From Paludibacter sp. (GTDB lineage Bacteria > Bacteroidota > Bacteroidia > Bacteroidales > Paludibacteraceae), in the NCBI GenBank assembly GCA_031292575.1, contig JARLGX010000015.1, forward strand, positions 1-64,000: a stretch of 64,000 nucleotides of DNA, read 5' to 3'. Each line of letters starts with the position of its first letter. The stretch's first letter is position 1. The notes under the pieces were generated by a model, which saw only the letters and a program-made list of their open reading frames with translations, searched no databases and was not told the origin of the DNA. Positions 54,192 to 63,976 of the stretch are shown one piece after another. Both the position numbers and the translations under genes were made by a program.

Positions 54192-55070
54192 ATGAAAAGG
54201 ACTATTATTAAAATTGACGAATTGCTTTGCAATGGTTGTGAAGCTTGTGTACAGGGTTGTCATGAAGGAGCACTTCAAATGATCGACGGTAAGGCGAGGA
54301 TAGTAAGTGAACTCTACTGTGATGGACTGGGAGCTTGCATAGGCGATTGTCCGGTAGGAGCTATCACGTTGGAAGAGCGTGAAGCTGAGCCTTATGATGA
54401 AATCGCTACTATCAAACGTATAGCGACCAAAGGAGAAAAAACAATTTTAGCACACCTTCGGCATTTGAAAGATCATGAAGAATTTGTTTTTCTAAAACAA
54501 GGTGTTACCTGGTTGAAACAGAATAATATCAATGTTGATTTTGCTTCGGTACACAATGCCCCAGCTCCAAAAACACCAACAGTTTGTGCATGTCCCGGAA
54601 GCAATGAAATGTCTTTTGCACCGGCAGCAGCAAAGAAGTCCGGGTTTCACATGGCTTCACCGGTTATTTCTACCGTTAACGAAAATGCTTCACAGCTTCG
54701 ACAGTGGCCCGTACAATTGCATTTATTAAATCCTGAAGCAGGTTATTTTAAGGGTGCAGACGTAGTGTTGGCAGCAGACTGTGTAGCTTTCAGCTTTGCC
54801 GATTTCCACAATCGTTTTCTTGCTGGTAAAATTCTTGCTATCGCCTGTCCAAAGTTGGATTCGAACCAGGATGTGTATTTGGAAAAACTCAAAAATATGA
54901 TCATTTATTCTGCTATAAATACTCTTACTGTCGTAATTATGGAAGTACCATGCTGTGGAGGATTATTCCGATTGACACAAAAAGCAGTAGCAGAAGCTGG
55001 TCGTAAAATACCTGTAAAACTTGTAGTTATCGGAACCAGAGGAGATATTCTTAAGGAAGAGTGGGCGTAG
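54192..55070 (+). CDS. 4Fe-4S ferredoxin-domain protein of the hcp operon
   Basis: The 292-residue cytoplasmic protein has an N-terminal di-cluster-type ferredoxin domain. The first set is C13-x2-C16-x2-C19-x3-C23 (LCNGCEACVQGC) and the second is C43-x5-C49-x3-C53P. The remaining 200 residues carry extra conserved-looking cysteines (VCACPGSNEM, IACPKLDS and EVPCCGGL) that may bind another cofactor. Ferredoxin-type proteins encoded next to hcp are thought to deliver electrons to Hcp. The C-terminal domain is not one I can name. The gene precedes hcp by 107 bp. Confidence 0.85.
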   Translation: MKRTIIKIDELLCNGCEACVQGCHEGALQMIDGKARIVSELYCDGLGACIGDCPVGAITLEEREAEPYDEIATIKRIATKGEKTILAHLRHLKDHEEFVFLKQGVTWLKQNNINVDFASVHNAPAPKTPTVCACPGSNEMSFAPAAAKKSGFHMASPVISTVNENASQLRQWPVQLHLLNPEAGYFKGADVVLAADCVAFSFADFHNRFLAGKILAIACPKLDSNQDVYLEKLKNMIIYSAINTLTVVIMEVPCCGGLFRLTQKAVAEAGRKIPVKLVVIGTRGDILKEEWA

Positions 55071-55177
55071 ATAACCCCTATCCCCTAAGGGGAACAATAA
55101 TTTCCAATTATTATTAAAATCAAATTATACTAACATTTCTTATTCTCTTTAGGGGGATAGAGTAAAAATTTAAAATT
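55071..55177 (+). repeat. Intergenic element 2 in the hcp operon
   Basis: This 107-bp spacer starts with taacccctatcccctaaggg and ends with ctctttagggggatagag. The two ends form an inverted repeat around an AT-rich core. It shares layout and short motifs with 54084-54191. Confidence 0.5.
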
Positions 55178-56845
55178 ATGAACATGTTTTGCTATCAATG
55201 CCAGGAGGCAGCCAAAGGGTCGGGGTGCGAGGTTAAGGGAGTTTGTGGAAAAACTCCCGAAGTATCAGCCTTACAAGACTTACTTATCTATCAAATCAAA
55301 GGTTTATCGCATTATACAACGGCTCTTCGTCTGTTGGAAATCGAAAATGAAACCGCTAACCTCTTTATTACCGACAGTCTTTTCATGACTATCACCAACG
55401 CAAACTTCGACTATGAACGTTTCGTTAACCGAATCCGCGAAGGATTTAAACTTCGTTCACAACTCAAAGTTATTCTCCGCGAAAATAAAATTGAACTGCC
55501 ACAAAACGAACTACTTAGCTGGACAGCTGTAAAAGCATCCGAAATGGAAGAAATTGCCAAAAATATTGGTGTTTTAGCCACTGAAAACGAAGATGTCCGT
55601 TCATTACGCGAACTTACTATTTATGGTTTAAAAGGTATGGCTGCTTATGTGGAACATGCGCAAAATCTGGGTTACAATGATCCTACTGTACACGCATTTA
55701 TCCAACATGCTTTGGTAGCAACTACCAATGATGCACTCTCAGCCGACGAACTTACCGCTTTAGTACTCGAAACAGGTAAATGGGGAGTAACTGTTATGGC
55801 TATGCTTGATAAAGCCAATACCACTTCGTACGGTAATCCTGAAATTACGAAAGTAAACATTGGCGTTCGCTCAAATCCGGGAATTCTCATTAGCGGTCAC
55901 GATTTAAAGGACATGGAAGAGTTGCTAAAACAAACTGAAGGAACAGGTGTTGACGTTTATACTCATAGTGAAATGCTTCCTGCAAACTATTATCCGGCGT
56001 TTAAAAAGTACAAACATTTTGTTGGAAATTACGGTGGTGCCTGGTGGAGTCAGGTGACTGACTTTGAAACATTCAACGGTGTTGTGTTATCCACAACCAA
56101 CTGTATTGTTCCGCCTAAAAGTACAGCTACTTACGTGGACCGTGTTTATACTACCGGTGCTTCAGGATTCCCGTCATTTAAGCATATTGCTGATCGTGAA
56201 GATGGAAAACCGAAAGATTTTTCGGAAATGATTGCACATGCTAAGACTTTTGCTGCTCCAACCGAAATTGAAACAGGAGAAATTGTAGGTGGATTTGCAC
56301 ATGCTCAAGTATTTGCGTTAGCTGATAAAGTAGTTGACGCTGTAAAATCGGGTGCCATCCGCAAGTTTTTCGTAATGGCCGGTTGCGATGGTCGCATGAA
56401 AGGTCGTAGTTACTACACTGAATTCGCGGAGCAACTGCCTACCGATACCGTAATTCTGACTGCCGGTTGTGCCAAATACCGTTATAATAAACTGCCATTG
56501 GGCGATATAGGTGGCATTCCTCGTGTATTGGATGCCGGACAATGTAACGACAGTTTTTCGTTGGTGATGATTGCACTGAAATTGAAAGAAGTATTTGAGC
56601 TGAATGATATCAACGATTTGCCAATTGCTTACAACATTGCGTGGTACGAACAAAAAGCAGTTATTGTATTGTTAGCTCTGCTTCACCTTGGTGTGAAAAA
56701 TATTCATCTCGGACCAACTTTGCCTGCATTCCTTTCACCAAATGTAGCCAACGTATTGGTTAATGTATTCGGAATAGCTCCAATTGGCAGCGTGGACGAG
56801 GATATGAAGTTGTTCTTGCCAAGTTTGGAACTGGAAGAAAAATAA
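55178..56845 (+). CDS. hcp: Hydroxylamine reductase / hybrid cluster protein (class I)
   Basis: Hcp is now regarded mainly as an NO reductase protecting anaerobes from nitrosative stress; hydroxylamine reduction is the classical activity. The 555-residue protein has N-terminal cysteines C5-x2-C8-x8-C17-x5-C23 ([20 protein letters not shown]), the class I spacing of strict anaerobes. Hybrid-cluster ligand motifs are present: [47 protein letters not shown] and AGQCNDSF. It is the last gene of the cupin-ferredoxin-hcp unit under the shared dyad. A perfect palindrome follows. Confidence 0.97.
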   Translation: MNMFCYQCQEAAKGSGCEVKGVCGKTPEVSALQDLLIYQIKGLSHYTTALRLLEIENETANLFITDSLFMTITNANFDYERFVNRIREGFKLRSQLKVILRENKIELPQNELLSWTAVKASEMEEIAKNIGVLATENEDVRSLRELTIYGLKGMAAYVEHAQNLGYNDPTVHAFIQHALVATTNDALSADELTALVLETGKWGVTVMAMLDKANTTSYGNPEITKVNIGVRSNPGILISGHDLKDMEELLKQTEGTGVDVYTHSEMLPANYYPAFKKYKHFVGNYGGAWWSQVTDFETFNGVVLSTTNCIVPPKSTATYVDRVYTTGASGFPSFKHIADREDGKPKDFSEMIAHAKTFAAPTEIETGEIVGGFAHAQVFALADKVVDAVKSGAIRKFFVMAGCDGRMKGRSYYTEFAEQLPTDTVILTAGCAKYRYNKLPLGDIGGIPRVLDAGQCNDSFSLVMIALKLKEVFELNDINDLPIAYNIAWYEQKAVIVLLALLHLGVKNIHLGPTLPAFLSPNVANVLVNVFGIAPIGSVDEDMKLFLPSLELEEK

Positions 56846-56852
56846 AAACAAA

Positions 56853-56878
56853 TAGAGACAGGTTGCAACCTGTCTCTA
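56853..56878. terminator. Perfect 26-bp palindrome after hcp (terminator or REP-like element)
   Basis: The sequence tagagacaggttgcaacctg, completed by tctcta, is perfectly self-complementary. It lies 8 bp after the hcp stop, with no T-tract. Its outer gagac...gtctc arms and gttgca core resemble the hairpin after GH43 (41830-41858), suggesting a repeat family. Confidence 0.65.
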
Positions 56879-56909
56879 CCTTTAAATAAACCGAATAAAA
56901 CTCCTGATA

Positions 56910-56941
56910 TTTGGAAATCCCAAAAAACATACCGAACTTTG
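56910..56941 (+). promoter_or_regulatory. Promoter of the cyclophilin gene (TTTG-N20-GAACTTTG)
   Basis: The -33 TTTG (56910-56913) and a -7 box with one mismatch (56934-56941) are 20 bp apart. The predicted start is near 56948, ahead of the chosen ATG at 56978. Confidence 0.55.
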
Positions 56942-56977
56942 CACACTAAAATCAAAAACATTTATAAATATATAAAA

Positions 56978-57412
56978 ATGAAAACAGCAAAAATAAGTAC
57001 CGAAAAAGGTGATATGCAGGTTGAGTTTTACGAGCAAGACGCTCCAGGTACAGTGGCAAACTTTATTAAACTGGCAAAAAGTGGTTTTTACGACGGATTG
57101 ACTTTCCACCGCGTTATTCCTGATTTTGTTATTCAGGGCGGATGTCCAAAAGGAACAGGTGCAGGTGGTCCCGGTTACACTATTCCTTGCGAGTTAGATG
57201 GTGGCAATCAATTTCATGATAGAGGTGTGTTGTCGATGGCACATGCGGGACGTAACACAGGTGGTTCACAGTTTTTTATCTGTCATTCTCGCAAAAACAC
57301 TGCTCATTTGGATCGCCAGCACACTTGTTTTGGTAAAGTTGTTGAAGGGTTGGAAGTAATTGATGCCATTCGTCAGGGAGATAAAATCCTGAAAATTGAA
57401 GTATCGGAATAA
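56978..57412 (+). CDS. Cyclophilin-type peptidyl-prolyl cis-trans isomerase
   Basis: From the chosen start the 144-residue protein begins [20 protein letters not shown] and has no signal peptide, so it is cytoplasmic. The cyclophilin core is clear: [20 protein letters not shown] contains the catalytic Arg and the FxxQ-type pocket, followed by [20 protein letters not shown] and [15 protein letters not shown]. The ORF track begins 13 codons upstream, where the ATG overlaps the promoter -7 box. The gene is monocistronic and ends at a perfect 17-bp hairpin. Confidence 0.94.
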   Translation: MKTAKISTEKGDMQVEFYEQDAPGTVANFIKLAKSGFYDGLTFHRVIPDFVIQGGCPKGTGAGGPGYTIPCELDGGNQFHDRGVLSMAHAGRNTGGSQFFICHSRKNTAHLDRQHTCFGKVVEGLEVIDAIRQGDKILKIEVSE

Positions 57413-57436
57413 GTTTTTCATAAAAGTATTACAAAA

Positions 57437-57473
57437 CAACGGGTCTGAAAGAACAATTCTTTCAGACCCGTTG
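57437..57473 (+). terminator. Hairpin terminator of the cyclophilin gene
   Basis: A perfect 17-bp stem, caacgggtctgaaagaa / ttctttcagacccgttg, has a 3-nt loop. The T-tract after it is weak, but the stem is very stable. Confidence 0.7.
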
Positions 57474-57523
57474 CATATAGCAGTATTTCAGCTTTAAAGT
57501 ATTTGGCAATTTAAAAAGACATA

Positions 57524-57561
57524 AAAATCCCCACTACTCTCTCTCATGTAGTGGGGATTTA
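57524..57561 (-). terminator. Rho-independent terminator of clpC
   Basis: Stem aaatccccactac / gtagtggggattt with a 10-nt loop is followed by ttttta on the minus strand. It lies 10 bp past the clpC stop. A near copy follows the phosphomutase gene at 63944-63976. Confidence 0.82.
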
Positions 57562-57570
57562 TTTCAATTT

Positions 57571-60081
57571 CTATTTTTCTAAAGCAATAACTGGTTTAAC
57601 AATTTTTGCTTTAATAGTTTTTGTTTCAGCATCAAAATCCATTAAAATGGTATCGCCGGGTTCAAGTTCACCACCTAAAACAACATCAGCCAATTCATCT
57701 TCGAGGTATTTTTGAATGGCTCGTTTTAATGGACGGGCACCAAACTGAACATCATATCCTTTGTCGGCAATATAATCTTTGGCTTCCGGTGTCAGTTCCA
57801 AATTATAACCCATTGCCAAAACCCGACCAAAGATGCCTTTCAATTCCAAATCTATAATCAACGAAATAGAAGGTTTACTTAACTGGTCGAACATGATAAC
57901 TTCGTCAACACGATTCAAAAATTCCGGAGCGAACGTACGGTTCAATGCTTTTTGAATCACACCGCGTGTAAATTCCGAATCAGATTCGGAGGTTGTTGAT
58001 GTTGTAAATCCTACTCCTTTTCCAAAATCCTTCAATTGACGCGTTCCTATATTGGAAGTCATGATAATAATGGTGTTTTTAAAATCAATCCTTCGACCCA
58101 AACTGTCAGTCAAGCGACCTTCATCCATAACTTGCAGCAACAGGTTGAAGACATCAGGATGAGCTTTTTCAATTTCATCCAACAAAATAATTGAATATGG
58201 TTTCCTGCGGACTTTCTCGGTTAATTGTCCACCTTCTTCGTAACCTACATATCCCGGAGGTGCCCCGATAAGACGCGAAACACTGAATTTTTCCATATAT
58301 TCGCTCATATCCACCCGAATCAAAGCATCGGAATTATCAAACATAAATTCAGCTAAGATCTTTGCCAAATGGGTCTTACCAACGCCCGTCGGACCAAGGA
58401 AGATAAATGAACCTATCGGTTTATTCGGATCTTTTAGACCAATTCTGTTTCGTTGAATTGCTTTTACAATTTTATTTACAGCTTCGTCCTGCCCGATTAC
58501 TTTGTTTTGCAGCCATTCTTTCATTTGGCGCAGTTTCAGACCTTCGGCTTGAGCAATACGTTGAACAGGTATGCCCGACATCATGGCTACTACTTCGGCA
58601 ACCTGTTCTTCATCAACTGTTTCAGGATGAAGTTGGGCTTCATCTTCCCAACGTTTCACGGCATCTTCCAGTTGATATTGTAATTGTTTTTCCTGATCGC
58701 GTATTGGACCGGCCAGTTCATATTTTTGTTCGGAAAGAACTTTCAGTTTATCTTTCTTTAAATCTTCAATTTTCTTTTCAAGTTCTTCTATTTCAGCAGG
58801 AACTGATACAGTTCCGATATGAACCCTCGAACCGGCTTCGTCTAATGCATCTATGGCTTTATCGGGGAAACATCTATCGGTTATATATCTGTCGGTCAGA
58901 CGCACACAAGCTTTAATGGCTTCGGGTGTATATCGTACATTGTGATGATATTCATACTTATCCTGAATATTTTCAAGTATCTGCAATGTTTCATCAGCAG
59001 TTGTAGGATCGACCATCACTTTTTGAAAACGACGTTCCAATGCTCCATCTTTTTCTATACTCTGGCGATATTCATCCAATGTAGTTGCGCCAACGCATTG
59101 TATTTCACCCCGAGCCAAAGCCGGTTTAAGCATATTGGCAGCATCCAGCGAACCCGGAGCACCACCTGCACCAACAATGGTATGGATTTCATCGATAAAC
59201 AGGATGACATCCGGATTTTTAGACAATTCGTTTAGAATTGCTTTAATCCGTTCTTCAAACTGTCCGCGGTATTTTGTACCCGCTACTATCGATGCCATAT
59301 CCAGTGAAACTACACGCTTCTCAAATAGAACCCGTGAAACACGACGTTGTATAATTCTTAGTGCCAATCCTTCAACGATAGCCGATTTTCCAACACCCGG
59401 ATCACCAATCAGCACCGGATTGTTTTTCTTACGGCGACTCAGAATCTGAGCTAGCCTTTCAATTTCCCTATTACGACCTACAATCGGATCTAACCGATTT
59501 TCGAGAGCCGCTTTTGTAATATCCGTACCAAAAGTATCCAATGCAGGTGTATCACTTTGTTTGGAGCCTGCCGATGGATTTGATCTCTTTTTGCTGCGCG
59601 GATCGTCATCATCATCGTCTTCATCCTGAAAACTCGAGCCCAACATAGGAACATCTTTTGGAGCATCGATAAAGGCCTTGGCCTGATCGTAAGTTAAATG
59701 TTCAGCCAACAAAATATCACCGGCTAAATTATTTTTTTCTTTTAAAATAGCCAATAATAAATGTTCTGTATCAGCAGTTTCAGCAGATAATGAGCGTGTT
59801 TCTAATTCCATAATTTTTTTAATTCGTTCCGTACTTTTCAAGCTTGGTATTTCTTCACCGGTGGGTTCAGAATCGGTACGAATTTGACTTTCAATAATTT
59901 GTTTTATCTTCATCAAATTCACATGCGATACATTTAAAATATCGATAGCTTTTCCACTCCCATTACGCAAAAGTCCTAAAAGTAAGTGTTCCGGCCCCAC
60001 ATAGTTGTTCCCCAATCGCTCTGCTTCCTGAGAGCTATATAATAGCACGTTGTTCAATTGTTCCGAATAGTTGACTGACAT
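57571..60081 (-). CDS. clpC: ATP-dependent Clp protease ATP-binding subunit ClpC
   Basis: ClpC is a Hsp100 unfoldase that feeds proteins to ClpP. The 836-residue protein has two N-domain repeats ([37 protein letters not shown]) and an acidic linker ([14 protein letters not shown]). AAA-1 has Walker A GDPGVGKS at 226-233. A middle coiled region follows (about 435-475), with UVR-like sequence [22 protein letters not shown]-2 has [12 protein letters not shown] at about 570, and KGVGFTT forms the ClpP-binding loop. A TATATTTG box lies on the minus strand at 60109-60116 and a good ribosome binding site (aggagatcatc) precedes the ATG. clpP is not in the window. Confidence 0.96.
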   Translation of the reverse strand: MSVNYSEQLNNVLLYSSQEAERLGNNYVGPEHLLLGLLRNGSGKAIDILNVSHVNLMKIKQIIESQIRTDSEPTGEEIPSLKSTERIKKIMELETRSLSAETADTEHLLLAILKEKNNLAGDILLAEHLTYDQAKAFIDAPKDVPMLGSSFQDEDDDDDDPRSKKRSNPSAGSKQSDTPALDTFGTDITKAALENRLDPIVGRNREIERLAQILSRRKKNNPVLIGDPGVGKSAIVEGLALRIIQRRVSRVLFEKRVVSLDMASIVAGTKYRGQFEERIKAILNELSKNPDVILFIDEIHTIVGAGGAPGSLDAANMLKPALARGEIQCVGATTLDEYRQSIEKDGALERRFQKVMVDPTTADETLQILENIQDKYEYHHNVRYTPEAIKACVRLTDRYITDRCFPDKAIDALDEAGSRVHIGTVSVPAEIEELEKKIEDLKKDKLKVLSEQKYELAGPIRDQEKQLQYQLEDAVKRWEDEAQLHPETVDEEQVAEVVAMMSGIPVQRIAQAEGLKLRQMKEWLQNKVIGQDEAVNKIVKAIQRNRIGLKDPNKPIGSFIFLGPTGVGKTHLAKILAEFMFDNSDALIRVDMSEYMEKFSVSRLIGAPPGYVGYEEGGQLTEKVRRKPYSIILLDEIEKAHPDVFNLLLQVMDEGRLTDSLGRRIDFKNTIIIMTSNIGTRQLKDFGKGVGFTTSTTSESDSEFTRGVIQKALNRTFAPEFLNRVDEVIMFDQLSKPSISLIIDLELKGIFGRVLAMGYNLELTPEAKDYIADKGYDVQFGARPLKRAIQKYLEDELADVVLGGELEPGDTILMDFDAETKTIKAKIVKPVIALEK

Positions 60082-60257
60082 ATGATGATCTCCTGATTAA
60101 TAAGTTTACAAATATAGTAAATTAATGAACATTTAATAATAAATAATTGATAAAATGTTTCTGATACTCTTTGTTTATCAAAAACGATACCGAAAATAAA
60201 AAACTGTATTTTTATCGGTAATTTTGGCAGTTCGACACAAGAAATGATTTTTTTGAG

Positions 60258-60265
60258 TAGATTTG
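60258..60265 (+). promoter_or_regulatory. -7 box (TAGATTTG) before the MFS gene
   Basis: A consensus -7 element lies 62 bp upstream of the MFS start, in the spacer divergent from clpC. No -33 element has proper spacing. Confidence 0.4.
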
Positions 60266-60327
60266 CAGGCTAAAATTGGCAAGTATCCTGTTTTATAATA
60301 AAAAACACCTTTAATTACAAATAGTTT

Positions 60328-61998
60328 ATGACTGAGAAAATTTCTACCTCGCTTCGCGAGTCGCCTGCTGCACGTTGGACCGCCCTGGCCATTGTATCAT
60401 TCACCATGTTTTGCGGTTACTTTTTAGCCGATGCCATGAGTCCGTTGAAACCAATGTTGGAAAGCCAATTGCTTTGGGACAATATGGATTACGGTATTTT
60501 TACCAGTGCTTACGGTTGGTTTAATGTATTTCTTTTAATGCTTATTTTAGGTGGCATTATACTCGACAAAACAGGTGTAAGGTTTACAGGAATTCTTTCC
60601 ACTTCAGTCATGGTTGTTGGTGCCGGCATCAAGTTTTTTGCCATTTCACGCTTTTTCCCGGTTGGATTAGCTCCTATTTTGGGTATAAAAGCTCAGGTAA
60701 TGATTGCTGCACTTGGTTATGCCACTTTTGCTGTCGGAGTTGAAACCGCCGGAATTACCGTTTCCCGTATTATTGTAAAGTGGTTTAAAGGCAAAGAAAT
60801 GGCATTGGCAATGGGACTTCAGGTTGCTTTTGCCCGCATGGGTACTTTATTGGCAGTTGCCATTCCACTTCCTATTGCCAAATACTTTGGCGATGTTTCC
60901 ATTCCAATTCTTTTTGGAGCTTTATTACTTTGCATTGGTTTGATAGCATACATTGTTTATGTCCGTATGGATATTAAACTCGAAGCATCTGAGGCGCATA
61001 TTGAGAAAGAGGAAGAAGAACCTTTTAAGTTATCTGATGTACTGATGATTATTACAAATAAAGGCTTTTGGTTGATAGCCCTTTTGTGTGTTTTATTCTA
61101 TTCTGCTGTTTTTCCCTGGATTAAATTTGCTACCGATTTGGTTATCAACAAATACCAGGTGAGTCCCGATCTGGCAGGACTAATTCCGAGTGTACTTCCG
61201 TTGGGAACGCTTTTTCTGACACCATTTTTCGGAAACTTGTATGACAAAAAAGGTAAAGGAGCAACCATTATGATTATCGGTTCGGTGTTACTGATTTTTG
61301 TACACGGTATTTTCTCCATTCCATTTTTAAACAACTGGATTCTGGCTATGGCTGTTACGGTTGTACTGGGTGTGGCTTTATCATTGGTTCCATCGGCCAT
61401 GTGGCCTTCCGTTCCTAAAATTATTCCTGAAAAACAGCTCGGAACAGCTTATGCCCTGATTTTTTGGATTCAAAACTGGGGATTAATGGGGGTTCCGTTA
61501 TTAATTGGTTTTGTATTGAGCACAAGTAATCCAACGGTTTCACGTGCCAAAGAAACCGTAAAAAGTGCTATCACCGAAACTTACACACAGCTGCAACCTC
61601 AAATGAATCTCAATAAAATTGAATTTGACAAAGCAGTTGATAACACAACAACTCATTTGATAAATCAGGTGCTGGTAAATACTGAATATAAAGGCGTTCA
61701 GGATACAACCGGATTTGCAGGGTTCAAAAATAAATTAGTTGAGGTGAACCTTCAGGCTGTAAAAACCATGCAACCAGCTCAGGGAAAAGAAAAAATGGAG
61801 CAATCTGTTGAAAATGCCTGTGTAAAAGCCGGATATAACGAAATCAACAAACAACAAATTGCCTTACGGTACGATTATACTAAAGCAAATCTTATTTTTA
61901 TGATATTTGGAGCATTAGCATTTCTTGTTGCCTTCATGCTTAAAGCCGAAGACAAAAAAAAGGGCTATGGATTGGAATTACCAAATATGAAAAAATAA
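60328..61998 (+). CDS. MFS transporter with a large C-terminal extracytoplasmic insertion
   Basis: The 556-residue inner-membrane protein has the MFS layout with hydrophobic segments such as ALAIVSFTMFCGYFLADAMS and VALSLVPSAMWPSVPK. The loop signature GGIILDKTGVRFTG follows TM2. The substrate is unknown. Unusually, a hydrophilic stretch of about 110 residues (SNPTVSRAKETVKSAITETY to ALRYDYTKAN) separates the last two membrane segments, where most MFS proteins have a short loop. It appears helical and Lys/Gln/Asn-rich. The gene ends with a classic terminator at 62018-62048. A role with the downstream phosphohexomutase is possible but not supported. Confidence 0.85.
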   Translation: MTEKISTSLRESPAARWTALAIVSFTMFCGYFLADAMSPLKPMLESQLLWDNMDYGIFTSAYGWFNVFLLMLILGGIILDKTGVRFTGILSTSVMVVGAGIKFFAISRFFPVGLAPILGIKAQVMIAALGYATFAVGVETAGITVSRIIVKWFKGKEMALAMGLQVAFARMGTLLAVAIPLPIAKYFGDVSIPILFGALLLCIGLIAYIVYVRMDIKLEASEAHIEKEEEEPFKLSDVLMIITNKGFWLIALLCVLFYSAVFPWIKFATDLVINKYQVSPDLAGLIPSVLPLGTLFLTPFFGNLYDKKGKGATIMIIGSVLLIFVHGIFSIPFLNNWILAMAVTVVLGVALSLVPSAMWPSVPKIIPEKQLGTAYALIFWIQNWGLMGVPLLIGFVLSTSNPTVSRAKETVKSAITETYTQLQPQMNLNKIEFDKAVDNTTTHLINQVLVNTEYKGVQDTTGFAGFKNKLVEVNLQAVKTMQPAQGKEKMEQSVENACVKAGYNEINKQQIALRYDYTKANLIFMIFGALAFLVAFMLKAEDKKKGYGLELPNMKK

Positions 61999-62017
61999 AT
62001 TTATTATTTTTATTACC

Positions 62018-62048
62018 AAGGGATATGCAAAACATATCCCTTTTTTGT
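62018..62048 (+). terminator. Rho-independent terminator of the MFS gene
   Basis: Stem aagggatatg / catatccctt with a caaaa loop is followed by six T. Confidence 0.92.
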
Positions 62049-62143
62049 TGAACTTCAACACACTAAAATTTGTTTTACGTATTGAAAAAAAAGATGTATT
62101 TTAGCACTCCAATAATAAAATAAAAAATCAAAACATAAATAAT

Positions 62144-63892
62144 ATGGATAACAATGCATTACTAACTGAAGTGTTGGCCAAAGCGCAAATATGGTTGGAT
62201 GGAAATTACAACGAAGAAACCAAAAACGATATCAGACGCATGATAAATGCTGATGAAAAAACCGAACTGATTGAGTCATTTTATCGCGATTTGGAATTTG
62301 GAACCGGTGGTTTGCGGGGCATTATGGGAGCAGGAACTAACCGCATGAACATTTACACCGTTGGCGCCGCTACACAGGGTTTAAGCAATTATCTGAAAGC
62401 ACAATTTCCACATGTTCCGCAAATAAGTGTAGTAATTGGTCATGACTGTCGCAACAATAGCCGCCTTTTTGCTGAAATATCAGCCAATATCTTTTCGGCC
62501 AACGGCATTAAAGTATATTTGTTCGAAAGCCTGCGCCCAACCCCGGAAGCTTCGTTTGCTATCCGTCAACTTGGTTGCCAGAGCGGAATAATCCTTACAG
62601 CATCGCACAATCCGAAAGAATACAACGGATACAAAGCCTATTGGGACGATGGTGCACAAATGATTGCTCCCCACGACGAGAATGTGATTACAGAAGTAAA
62701 TAAAATTGCCAGTGTTGACCATATTAAATTCAACGGAAATCCCGCTTTGATTGAAATAATCGGCGAAGAGATTGACAAAGCATTTATCGAAAACATCAAA
62801 AAACTGTCGCTTTCGCCCGATTCTATCAAACGCAACAGTAATTTGAAAATTGTATATACTCCTATTCATGGCACAGGAGTTATGCTGATTCCACGGGCTT
62901 TAAAAGAATATGGTTTTACAAACGTGATTCATGTTCCCGAACAAGATGTAACAAGCGGTGATTTTCCAACCGTGGTTTCTCCCAACCCCGAAGAACCTGC
63001 TGCATTGGATATGGCGGTAAAAAAAGCAATCGAAACTGATGCTGACATTGTAATGGCTTCCGATCCCGATGCTGACAGGCTCGGCATTGCAGTGAAAAAC
63101 GACAAAGGCGAATGGATTTTAGTCAACGGAAATCAAACTGCCTTGTTATTCATTTATTACCTGATCCGTCGTTGGAAAGAATTAAATAAATTGTCAGGCA
63201 ATCAATATATTGTAAAAACAATTGTTACCACCGAGATTATTAAACAAATAGCCGAGCGAAACAATGTGGAAATGTTCGACTGTTTTACCGGATTCAAATG
63301 GATTGCAGCTGTAATCCGTGAAAATGAAGGGAAAAAAGAATACATTGGCGGCGGCGAAGAAAGTTACGGTTTCCTTCCCGAAGAATTTGCCCGCGACAAA
63401 GATGCCGTGTCCTCGTGTGCCATGATGGCGGAAATTGCAGCCTGGGCAAAAGACAACGGTAAAACTCTCTTTGAACAATTGCAGGATATCTACGTGGAAT
63501 ACGGTTATGGTAAGGAAAAAGGTATTTCAGTAGTTCGCAAAGGCAAATCGGGAGCCGAAGAAATTGCTCAAATGATGCGCGACTACCGCAGCAATCCTCC
63601 AAAAGAAATTGCCGGATCGAAAGTAATCATCGTCAAAGACTATGATTCATTGAAAATGACCAATATGGTAAGTGGCCAGGTAACTGATTTGGTGATGCCA
63701 GCAACTTCCAATGTTTTGCAATACTTTACCGAAGATGGAACAAAAATTTCAGTTCGTCCTTCGGGCACCGAACCAAAAATTAAATTCTACGTGGAAGTAC
63801 GCGGTGAAATGAACAGCAGAGCCGACTACGATGCTGCCGATGCTGCTGCCAATAAAAAAATTGAAGCAGTTCGCGCTTCATTGGGAGTGTAA
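62144..63892 (+). CDS. Phosphoglucomutase/phosphomannomutase family phospho-sugar mutase
   Basis: The 582-residue alpha-D-phosphohexomutase moves phosphate between C1 and C6 of hexoses. Domain marks in order are FGTGGLRGIMGAGTNRMN, the phosphoserine loop ILTASHNPKEYNGYKAYWDD, the Mg-binding ASDPDADRLGIAV, the sugar-binding GGGEESYGFLPEEFARDKDA and the phosphate-binding RPSGTEPKIKFYVEV. The length and N-terminal motif match the PGM/PMM-2 (PgcA-like) group that interconverts glucose-1-P and glucose-6-P. Exact preference is not readable. The gene ends at a hairpin. Confidence 0.95.
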   Translation: MDNNALLTEVLAKAQIWLDGNYNEETKNDIRRMINADEKTELIESFYRDLEFGTGGLRGIMGAGTNRMNIYTVGAATQGLSNYLKAQFPHVPQISVVIGHDCRNNSRLFAEISANIFSANGIKVYLFESLRPTPEASFAIRQLGCQSGIILTASHNPKEYNGYKAYWDDGAQMIAPHDENVITEVNKIASVDHIKFNGNPALIEIIGEEIDKAFIENIKKLSLSPDSIKRNSNLKIVYTPIHGTGVMLIPRALKEYGFTNVIHVPEQDVTSGDFPTVVSPNPEEPAALDMAVKKAIETDADIVMASDPDADRLGIAVKNDKGEWILVNGNQTALLFIYYLIRRWKELNKLSGNQYIVKTIVTTEIIKQIAERNNVEMFDCFTGFKWIAAVIRENEGKKEYIGGGEESYGFLPEEFARDKDAVSSCAMMAEIAAWAKDNGKTLFEQLQDIYVEYGYGKEKGISVVRKGKSGAEEIAQMMRDYRSNPPKEIAGSKVIIVKDYDSLKMTNMVSGQVTDLVMPATSNVLQYFTEDGTKISVRPSGTEPKIKFYVEVRGEMNSRADYDAADAAANKKIEAVRASLGV

Positions 63893-63943
63893 GAACAGTT
63901 AGCAGTGAACAGTTATCAGTTATCAGTATTCAACTTTAATAAT

Positions 63944-63976
63944 AAATCCCCGTTACAGAATATGTAGCGGGGATTT
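63944..63976 (+). terminator. Hairpin after the phosphohexomutase gene
   Basis: Stem aaatccccgttac / gtagcggggattt (one wobble) has a 7-nt loop and is followed by atatttta. It closely resembles the clpC terminator. Between the gene and this hairpin, 63893-63930 holds short repeats of agttatcagt. Confidence 0.7.
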
